DNA of 64,000 nucleotides from Prochlorococcus sp. AG-347-J19. GTDB lineage: Bacteria; Cyanobacteriota; Cyanobacteriia; PCC-6307; Cyanobiaceae. Every line of letters starts with the position of its first letter. The stretch's first letter is position 1. Below, in pieces: positions 58,213 through 64,000 of this stretch. The notes beneath the pieces were generated by a model. That model searched no databases, was not told where the DNA came from, and was given only the letters and a program-made list of their open reading frames with translations. Location of the stretch: assembly GCA_003279015.1 (NCBI GenBank), contig QCBV01000003.1, positions 1-64,000 on the forward strand, written 5' to 3'. The position numbers were made by a program, and so were the translations under genes.

Positions 58213-58458
58213 ATGCAAGAAAAAGACTCTTTAATGGAAAACCAAAATGATGATTTTACTGATAAGGTACCCACCGATAATGAAGACTCAAGATGGGTAG
58301 ATAATCAGGGAGATGAAGTAGAGAAAGTTTTTGGATTTAATAGCAGCGCTGAGCTTGTTAACGGTAGAGCAGCTATGATTGGATTCATAATGCTCATATT
58401 AACCGAGTTGGTTTTTAACGGCAGACCTGTAACTTCTTCAATTTTTGGTATCAATTAA
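58213..58458 (+). CDS. hli: High-light-inducible protein (Hli)
   Basis: The 81-residue protein has the chlorophyll-binding helix SAELVNGRAAMIGFIMLIL with the ExxNxRxAMxGF signature, followed by a short lumenal end. The N-terminal 40 residues are an acidic, polar extension, longer than in the shortest Prochlorococcus Hli proteins (about 40-70 aa). Family role: binding free chlorophyll and carotenoid in photoprotection. It is followed 2 bp later by a small membrane ORF. Confidence 0.93.
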   Translation: MQEKDSLMENQNDDFTDKVPTDNEDSRWVDNQGDEVEKVFGFNSSAELVNGRAAMIGFIMLILTELVFNGRPVTSSIFGIN

Positions 58459-58460
58459 AA

Positions 58461-58673
58461 ATGGAAGAAAAAAAATCCAATCCAATAAAAGTATTTTTAT
58501 ACATATCTGTATGGGTAATAATTTGGGGAACATTAGGTTCTTTCATAGATTATCCCCTTTATAAAAATAAAATTTACTTAGAAGGAAGCATATATCAGTA
58601 TCTTACTTTCACAATTACAGCAATAATATCCATAATTAGTGCAAAATTTTTTTATAAGAAATTTGATTTATAA
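58461..58673 (+). CDS. Small two-span membrane hypothetical protein
   Basis: The 70-residue protein has two predicted membrane helices (VFLYISVWVIIWGTLGSFI, about 11-29, and YLTFTITAIISIISAKFFY, about 47-65) joined by a polar loop YPLYKNKIYLEGS. It starts 2 bp after the hli stop and so is very likely cotranscribed. Similar small membrane genes follow hli genes in other Prochlorococcus. No function is known. Confidence 0.6.
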   Translation: MEEKKSNPIKVFLYISVWVIIWGTLGSFIDYPLYKNKIYLEGSIYQYLTFTITAIISIISAKFFYKKFDL

Positions 58674-58931
58674 AAATTTGTACCTAAATTTCTTAATAAC
58701 TTTAGCTGGTTCTTTGTTCTCACTTGACTCGAAAAGTATCCACTGATGTGTCTCAGTGTCATGATCACAACCATAACTTCCAGATGAGTTTTCGTAACTT
58801 GCAAGATATGAATGACAATTTTGATCTGCCTCAAAAGCAGAATCATAGCCTGTTAAAAAATATATCAAAAATAGAAGGGTTACTAACAAAAAAAATACTT
58901 GAAAAACTAAATTTACTACCTTCATAAGCAT
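58668..58931 (-). CDS. Small membrane-anchored hypothetical protein
   Basis: The 87-residue protein has one N-terminal hydrophobic helix (VFQVFFLLVTLLFLIYFLTG) and a polar C-terminal part with two cysteines (NCHSYLA and GCDHDTE), which could form a disulfide outside the cytoplasm. A second ATG two codons in (MKVVNLV) is an alternative start. It overlaps the previous gene by 6 bp at the 3' end. Function unknown. Confidence 0.55.
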   Translation of the reverse strand: MLMKVVNLVFQVFFLLVTLLFLIYFLTGYDSAFEADQNCHSYLASYENSSGSYGCDHDTETHQWILFESSENKEPAKVIKKFRYKFL

Positions 58932-58985
58932 TTCTAAAATTTAAATATATCATCTAAAAAATGTTTTTTCGATCTAAAAATATAG

Positions 58986-59231
58986 TTAACGACCAACATT
59001 AAATACAAAGTCATGGAATTCTTGATTTTTTAAATAGAGAATGACGAGCAATATTAAAATCAAGTTTAAGCCTAATACTATTGATCCAAAAATATTTATT
59101 TGTTTTTTACCTGGCAAAGTATATGTAAATTTCTTGCCTTTAAGAAAACCAGCTAAGCCTTTTTGTTCTTTTTTTGTTTCTTTTATTTGAGCATTATTCT
59201 TAACTTCATTATCAGAAAAACCTTTTACCAT
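58986..59231 (-). CDS. Small membrane hypothetical protein
   Basis: The 81-residue protein has a charged N-terminal half (EVKNNAQIKETKKEQKG) and one hydrophobic span (NIFGSIVLGLNLILILLVILYL, about 45-66), ending FHDFVFNVGR. It is probably a bitopic membrane protein with the basic part inside. No family is recognised. It stands alone between two other small minus-strand genes, each separated by about 55 bp. Confidence 0.55.
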   Translation of the reverse strand: MVKGFSDNEVKNNAQIKETKKEQKGLAGFLKGKKFTYTLPGKKQINIFGSIVLGLNLILILLVILYLKNQEFHDFVFNVGR

Positions 59232-59285
59232 TACAAATTAAATAACAAATTTATAATATTCCAAAAAAGGAAATTATTTTAATAA

Positions 59286-59597
59286 TTAACAATTTTTAAT
59301 CACATATGGGATCATTAATGAAATTCTCTCATTTGAGGTATTTTTATAAAAATAAGCTTCAATAATTGCTGACTGCATCCCCAATAAGCTTGATTGACAT
59401 TTGAATCTATTTTGATCATATACAAGTAATTGAAGTTGTTCTATTTCAGAAAATAACTTTTTACAAACTTGGGCTTGAGAATCTTTAATACAATAACTTG
59501 CTTCTTTTAAAATCTTTGATTTTGTTGGTATTGTTTCTGCTATAACAAAATTAGAAAACAACAAAAATTTTAATAATAAAAAAATTAAATATTTCAT
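59286..59597 (-). CDS. Small secreted cysteine-containing protein
   Basis: The 103-residue protein has a signal peptide (MKYLIFLLLKFLLFSNFVIA, cut near residue 20) and four cysteines in the mature part (SYCIKD, QVCKKL, FKCQSS, and the last residue region KNC). Paired cysteines suggest a disulfide-stabilised small periplasmic protein. No known family recognised. Confidence 0.6.
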   Translation of the reverse strand: MKYLIFLLLKFLLFSNFVIAETIPTKSKILKEASYCIKDSQAQVCKKLFSEIEQLQLLVYDQNRFKCQSSLLGMQSAIIEAYFYKNTSNERISLMIPYVIKNC

Positions 59598-59682
59598 TAG
59601 TTCTTAAGACTTCAAAATTTGAGATGCCTTTTTAATAGTTTTGGTCATTTAGGTACTTTCATTTTATTGAAATTAAAAAAAA

Positions 59683-59702
59683 AGATGCTCTTTAAGAGCA
59701 CC
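59683..59702 (-). terminator. Rho-independent terminator of hup
   Basis: On the minus strand GGTGCTCT, loop TAA and AGAGCATC form an 8-bp stem (one G-T pair), followed by an unbroken run of nine T's. It lies about 33 bp after the hup stop. Confidence 0.85.
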
Positions 59703-59734
59703 TTGGCATAAAAAGAGGAAATAGATTAAAAAGA

Positions 59735-60010
59735 TTACCCTTGAACTCTATCCTTAAAAAGTTTACCGGCAGAAAATGTTGGAACTCTTTTAGCAGGTAT
59801 TGCTATTTTTTCGCCTGTCTTAGGGTTTAATCCCTGTCTTGCAGAACGATCTCTTGGCTCGAAAGAGCCAAATCCTAGTATGGAGACTTTTTTGCCTTCC
59901 ACTACTGAGTCAACAATAGTTTCGATAGCTGCATCAACAACTAAAGAAACATCAGTTTTTGTGAGCTCTGTACGAGCAGCAACAAGGTTTACTAAATCAG
60001 CTTTGTTCAT
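59735..60010 (-). CDS. hup: HU family DNA-binding protein
   Basis: The 91-residue protein is standard HU: MNKADLVNLVAARTELT at the start, GFGSFEPRDRSARQGLNP (the beta-arm with RxxRxGxNP) and AKRVPTFSAGKLFKD at the end. It binds and bends DNA in the nucleoid. It is transcribed alone with a strong terminator behind it and a 600-bp upstream gap. Confidence 0.97.
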   Translation of the reverse strand: MNKADLVNLVAARTELTKTDVSLVVDAAIETIVDSVVEGKKVSILGFGSFEPRDRSARQGLNPKTGEKIAIPAKRVPTFSAGKLFKDRVQG

Positions 60011-60632
60011 TGAATTGTTTATAAAGCAGAGATTTAAAGATATGTGTTTTAAGCAAGCCTAAAAACCTCGAACTTGCATATCATATGAAGCAAATACAAA
60101 TACGGCAACCGAAAATGCCGGCGGCGCAAAGCTTTATACAAATCTTTAGGACATTTTTAGCTCTACTATTTATTTTTATAGACTCACTTTTTTCTTATAT
60201 AAAATTAGCCCCTTTAACTATAAAACAACTAAAAAGCATTGGTACCACTTGATTTATCCTTGAATAATCTAACTTAATTTATCAAAAAGGAAATTTCAAA
60301 GATAAATAAAGTTAAGCATTTGAGCCATTTATTATGTTTTATTAATTTTCAGATATATTTCCTTCTCATCACATGAAAAAGCATAATTTTTATTTTGAAA
60401 TCAAGAAAAACCTGGTCTTCTCGCAATTAAGCTTTCTCTCTAAATCGTTCTATAGACTGTGCAAGTTGGTGAATAAATTGCAATTAATTTGAAAATCTAT
60501 ACCCTCCAAAATCTAATAAAGTTGATTAGTGAAACATTAAATTTGTTTTTTTTTTAATTTTGCATCTATTATTCAAGTATCAGTAACTTGAATAAATTAT
60601 CCCAATATTTAACTAATCAATGTTAAGAGAAA
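60011..60632. other. 622-bp gene-free region between hup and glgX
   Basis: I see no convincing reading frame here. It must carry the promoters of hup (minus) and glgX (plus). Near hup lies a short GC-rich patch (60103-60127) where CGGCA can pair with TGCCG around an 8-nt loop. Near glgX lies a perfect 10-bp inverted repeat (60569-60595). The space could hold a small RNA, but no known one is recognised. Confidence 0.5.
60569..60595. repeat. Perfect inverted repeat upstream of glgX
   Basis: TTATTCAAGT (60569-60578), a 7-nt spacer ATCAGTA, and ACTTGAATAA (60586-60595) form a perfect 10-bp inverted repeat 37 bp before the glgX start. No T-run follows directly on the plus strand, so it is less like a terminator than like an operator or a 5'-UTR hairpin. 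Confidence 0.5.
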
Positions 60633-62666
60633 GTGACTCATATCAATAAAGGTAACCCATTTCCTTTAGGAAGTTCTCTAACTTCACAAGGAGTTAATTT
60701 TTCCCTAATAGCCACAAATGCGGAATATGTAGAAATCTTATTGTTTGAGAAAGAAGACTCTATTTCCCCCAAAACTACATTGAAATTAGATAAGAACCAT
60801 AATACAGGTCCTTACTGGCATGTGGAAATAAACAATCTAAATGAAGGTTGTATTTATGCGTTTAGAATAAAACAAAAAAATAATGAAATTAATAATAACT
60901 ATGAAAAAAAAGTATTACTTGATCCATGTTCAAGGGGTATTACTGGATGGGGAAGTTATAAAAGAGAAAATGCATTAAAAGCTCAAGAAAATACGCATTC
61001 TTGCCTTAAAAGCGTTGTTTGCGATAGAAAATTATTTAATTTTAAAGATTATCCAAGACCGAAACATTCTTGGGAAGAAACAATTATTTATGAACTCCAT
61101 ATCAAATCCTTCACTGAATCAATTGATAAAAATCAAAGTTGTTTCAAGAAATTTTTAAAAAAAATTCCTTATCTCAAAGAACTTGGTATTACAACAATTG
61201 AATTACTTCCAATTTTTTGTTTTGATCCTACTGATGCACCAAATGGTTTAGAGAATTTTTGGGGTTATAGTCCAATAAATTGGTTTACCCCTCATTTTGA
61301 ATATCTTTCGAATGAATCCGCTGAAAAGAATAGAGAGGAATTTAGAAGATTAGTAGAGGAATGTCATAAAGCAGATATTGAAGTCATCTTAGATGTTGTA
61401 TACAATCACACGTCTGAGGGAGATTCTCAAGGACCTGCAATATCTTGGAAGGGTATAGATGAAAATCTTTATTACTTTATAGGAGAAGATAAAAATTATC
61501 ATGACGTCTCTGGGTGCGGTAATACTATTGCAGCAAATAGAGGATTAGTTCGAAAACTAATAATTGAATCATTAAAATGTTGGTCGAGTGAATTTGGCGT
61601 AGATGGTTTTAGATTTGATTTGGGAATTGCTCTAACAAGAGGAGAAAAACTTTCGCCCCTCGAAAATCCTCCACTTTTTGAAGATATAGAATGTGAACCA
61701 GAACTTATCGATATTAAATTAATAAGTGAACCATGGGATTGTGGTGGTTTATATAAATTAGGTGATTTCCCATCTAAGAATACTTTCACTTGGAATGGTC
61801 ATTTTAGAGACGACTTGCGTAGATTTTGGAAGGGTGATAAAGATACAGCTTGGAATATGAGCGATAAAATAAAAGGTAGTCCATCGATTTATAAAGAAGA
61901 TAATATTTTCCCAAAATCAATAAATTTTATTACTTCACATGATGGATTCACTCTAAAAGATTTAGTAACTTTCAATAGAAAACATAATTTTGCTAATAGA
62001 GAACAAAATAGAGATGGTGATAACCATAACAATTCTTGGAATCATGGTATAGAGGGACCAACTACAAACTTATTTATCAATGATTTAAGAAAAAGACAAC
62101 AAAAAAATCTTATTCTTAGTTTACTCATCTCCAAAGGTGTTCCAATGATACTTATGGGTGATGAGATAGGAAGGTCACAAGGCGGAAACAATAATTCTTG
62201 GTGCCAAAATAATTTATTAGGCTGGATGAATTGGGAACATGTTCAACAAGATATGGAATTATTAGATTATTTTAAATACGTTATTAAAATTCGGAAAAAA
62301 CTAATAAATATTTTTAATCCATCATTCTTCCCTAACAATCAAACCAATGAAAATGTTCCAACATATCATTGGCATGGAACAAAGTTAGATAGCCCAGATT
62401 GGAGTAGCTGGTCTCACACAGTTGCCTTTAGCATTAACAAAGGCAATACTAATCCCCTTGTCTGGATAGGTTTTAATGCATATTCAAAAAGTATCGATTT
62501 CCCTTTGCCGAAATGTAAATATAATTGGTTAAAAGTTATTGACACTAGCATGACTGAGATTTTCGAACCCTTAACTATTAATGAAAAATCTGTTTCAATA
62601 AAGAGTAGAAGCTCTTTATTGATCATTTCAGAACAAGTATTTGGAGCAAAAAATAATACATTCTAA
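60633..62666 (+). CDS. glgX: Glycogen debranching enzyme (isoamylase) GlgX
   Basis: The 677-residue GH13 protein has an N-terminal CBM48 domain (GNPFPLGSSLTSQGVNFSL), then the catalytic barrel: DVVYNHTSEGD, GFRFDLGIAL (nucleophile Asp), LISEPWDCGG (acid Glu), FITSHDGFTL, and the debranching motif NREQNRDGDNHNNSWNHG. It splits alpha-1,6 bonds in glycogen, the night carbon store. The start is GTG at 60633. The tRNA-Gly on the other strand ends 1 bp after its stop. Confidence 0.95.
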   Translation: MTHINKGNPFPLGSSLTSQGVNFSLIATNAEYVEILLFEKEDSISPKTTLKLDKNHNTGPYWHVEINNLNEGCIYAFRIKQKNNEINNNYEKKVLLDPCSRGITGWGSYKRENALKAQENTHSCLKSVVCDRKLFNFKDYPRPKHSWEETIIYELHIKSFTESIDKNQSCFKKFLKKIPYLKELGITTIELLPIFCFDPTDAPNGLENFWGYSPINWFTPHFEYLSNESAEKNREEFRRLVEECHKADIEVILDVVYNHTSEGDSQGPAISWKGIDENLYYFIGEDKNYHDVSGCGNTIAANRGLVRKLIIESLKCWSSEFGVDGFRFDLGIALTRGEKLSPLENPPLFEDIECEPELIDIKLISEPWDCGGLYKLGDFPSKNTFTWNGHFRDDLRRFWKGDKDTAWNMSDKIKGSPSIYKEDNIFPKSINFITSHDGFTLKDLVTFNRKHNFANREQNRDGDNHNNSWNHGIEGPTTNLFINDLRKRQQKNLILSLLISKGVPMILMGDEIGRSQGGNNNSWCQNNLLGWMNWEHVQQDMELLDYFKYVIKIRKKLINIFNPSFFPNNQTNENVPTYHWHGTKLDSPDWSSWSHTVAFSINKGNTNPLVWIGFNAYSKSIDFPLPKCKYNWLKVIDTSMTEIFEPLTINEKSVSIKSRSSLLIISEQVFGAKNNTF

Positions 62667-62667
62667 G

Positions 62668-62738
62668 AGCGGGCGGCGGGAATCGAACCCGCATCTTCAG
62701 CTTGGAAGGCTGAGGTTTTACCACTAAACCACGCCCGC
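62668..62738 (-). tRNA. tRNA-Gly (TCC)
   Basis: Reading the minus strand, acceptor GCGGGCG pairs with CGCCCGC, the D-arm is TGGTTTAGTGGTAAAACC, the anticodon stem TCAGC/GCTGA encloses CTTCCAA with anticodon TCC, and the T loop is TTCGATT. Discriminator T follows. CCA is not encoded. It is convergent with glgX. Confidence 0.95.
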
Positions 62739-62799
62739 ATTAAGTAATAGAATTACCATTGCAATAATACATTATCAAACAATCAACAAAGTAAAAAGA

Positions 62800-64000
62800 T
62801 TGGAAAATTCACACTCGAAAAAAAATATTAGGTCAACAACAAGATTAATGTTCTCTTATGGACTAGGAGACGCAGGTACAGGTTTAGTCGCGACTCAATT
62901 TGGTTTTTTTCTTTTCAAATTCTTTATTTCTGCTGGTTTACCAGTAATAATTGCAGGTTCATTATTAATGTTAATAAAAATATGGGATGCAGTAAATGAT
63001 CCGTTAATTGGATGGTTAAGTGATCGTACCAAATCTAGATGGGGGCCTAGAATCCCTTGGATGGTGGCAGCATCTGTTCCTCTTGGTTTCTCTTTAGCTG
63101 CAATATGGTGGACGCCCACTGGTTCCGTGCTAACCAAGACTATTTACTATTCCATAATTTCTATAGTCGTAATGACTGCTTATACGAGTATTAATCTTCC
63201 TTTTGCAGCTCTATCTACTGAAATTTCTGAAAAAACAGAAATAAGAACGAAACTAAACGCATCTAGATTTACTGGCTCAATAATTGCAGGACTAACTGGT
63301 TTGATTATTGCTGGAATTGTATTAGGTTCTGAAGGATCAGCAAATAATGAATATTTTTTAATGGGTAAAATTAGTGGGTGCATTGCAGTTGCTGCAACAT
63401 TAATTTCTTGTTGGGGATTGGCTCCATTCGCAAAAAAAGCAAGAAGGCCTTCAGGAAAAGCTGAAGCAATAACACTGCAATTCAAAAGGATCTTCAGAAA
63501 TAAAAAATTTCTAAAAGTTATTACTCTTTATATTCTCCTTTGGTGCGCCTTACAATTGATGCAAACGGTAGCGTTAATCTATGTAGAGGATGTACTGAAT
63601 GTACCAACATATATTGCGAAGTGGATCCCGATACCTTTCCAAATTAGCGCTTTAGTGGGTCTACAACTATGGGCCAGAGTATCAAATAAATTGAATAGGA
63701 TTTTAGCTTTAAACTATGGATCAATTATGTGGATTGTTTCATGTACGGCAGCTTTATTTTTACCTTCATTATCAAAAACTTCAGGCGTTGGAGATAGTTT
63801 ATTCCTAAATGCCGGTAACATATTTCTATTCATTCTCTTAATTTTTATAATCTGTCTTATTGGTATTGGAGCTTCAACCGCTTTTCTTATACCTTGGTCA
63901 CTTCTTCCTGATGCGATAGACGAAGATCCAGAGAAACCAGCAGGATTATATACTGCTTGGATGGTACTTATTCAGAAGATTGGTATTGCATTTAGTGTTC
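62800..64000 (+). CDS. GPH-family (MelB-like) sugar/cation symporter, cut by window end
   Basis: The frame starts with TTG at 62800 and runs open to the window end (400 codons, no stop). It has at least nine hydrophobic segments. The motif KIWDAVNDPLIGWLSDRTKS followed by RWGPRIPW is the classic GPH loop between helices 2 and 3 with the cation-site Asp. The family moves sugars or related compounds with Na+ or H+. It follows glgX and tRNA-Gly. The substrate cannot be told. Confidence 0.88.
   Translation, partial: MENSHSKKNIRSTTRLMFSYGLGDAGTGLVATQFGFFLFKFFISAGLPVIIAGSLLMLIKIWDAVNDPLIGWLSDRTKSRWGPRIPWMVAASVPLGFSLAAIWWTPTGSVLTKTIYYSIISIVVMTAYTSINLPFAALSTEISEKTEIRTKLNASRFTGSIIAGLTGLIIAGIVLGSEGSANNEYFLMGKISGCIAVAATLISCWGLAPFAKKARRPSGKAEAITLQFKRIFRNKKFLKVITLYILLWCALQLMQTVALIYVEDVLNVPTYIAKWIPIPFQISALVGLQLWARVSNKLNRILALNYGSIMWIVSCTAALFLPSLSKTSGVGDSLFLNAGNIFLFILLIFIICLIGIGASTAFLIPWSLLPDAIDEDPEKPAGLYTAWMVLIQKIGIAFSV

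Noticed and set aside
58724-58927. A 67-codon plus-strand frame
   Set aside because: It is opposite the 58668-58931 gene, which has a proper membrane helix and cysteines; the plus frame shows no pattern.
1-64000. CRISPR arrays, insertion sequences, prophage genes
   Set aside because: No spaced direct repeats, transposase or phage structural motifs were seen; the only tandem repeat is inside ffh.

Overview
The window looks like the chromosome of a high-light-adapted Prochlorococcus (marine picocyanobacterium). The DNA is very AT-rich throughout, genes are densely packed on both strands, and TTG/GTG starts are frequent. The gene content fits: nickel superoxide dismutase with its own peptidase and Ni carrier, a high-light-inducible (Hli) protein, ClpR next to ClpP, ZipN/Ftn2, a ThiD2-ThiE fusion, a cobalamin gene pair and a cyanobacterial group 2 sigma factor. 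I see no transposase, prophage module or CRISPR array.

Layout. (1) 189-4236 is an accessory block, even more AT-rich than the rest. It holds a DUF616-type glycosyltransferase, a probable sugar O-methyltransferase, a compact asparagine-synthetase-like amidotransferase and a 2-oxoglutarate/Fe(II) oxygenase, and is probably the edge of a cell-surface island. (2) 4341-9781, minus strand: lexA (behind two LexA-like boxes), argF, ftsH, ribD and two small cyanobacterial genes. (3) 9863-17264: cobL, nadK, pheS, surE, DUF3611, ribF, thiE-thiS and two tiny ORFs. (4) 17269-20497, minus: a tight era - trmD/ispF (one continuous reading frame) - TIGR03792 - larB operon. (5) 20536-26980: a conserved hypothetical gene with a strong terminator, then BI-1, phoH, rpsP, ffh and zipN. 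(6) 27099-33467: pdhA, a sigma factor, nnrDE, mnmA and lnt. (7) 33554-35709: an exported FKBP isomerase, then sodN, sodX and a nickel carrier. (8) 35765-40515: trpC, lpd, a SpoU methylase and murA, followed by two overlapping tiny membrane ORFs on the opposite strand.

(9) 41050-46384: tRNA-Leu, argD, folC, an FAD dehydrogenase, a cytosine deaminase and tRNA-His. (10) 46457-51366: miaB, ddl, a membrane hypothetical gene, ftsQ and ftsZ, a wall and division cluster. The SRP RNA lies on the opposite strand behind it. (11) 51523-58169: panB, hemW, a PIN-TRAM protein, clpR-clpP, ilvC and cobD. (12) 58213-60010: an hli gene, four small membrane or secreted hypotheticals and hup. (13) A 622-bp gap, then glgX, tRNA-Gly and a GPH-family transporter cut by the window end.

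Most of the window is housekeeping. The points most worth a second look are the TrmD-IspF fused frame, two genes (sodX and the SpoU methylase) whose conserved N-termini have no ordinary in-frame start codon, the ATGA-overlapping pair of tiny membrane ORFs after murA, the accessory block at the left edge, and the tandem LexA boxes. All identifications rest on reading motifs by eye; no database search was run.
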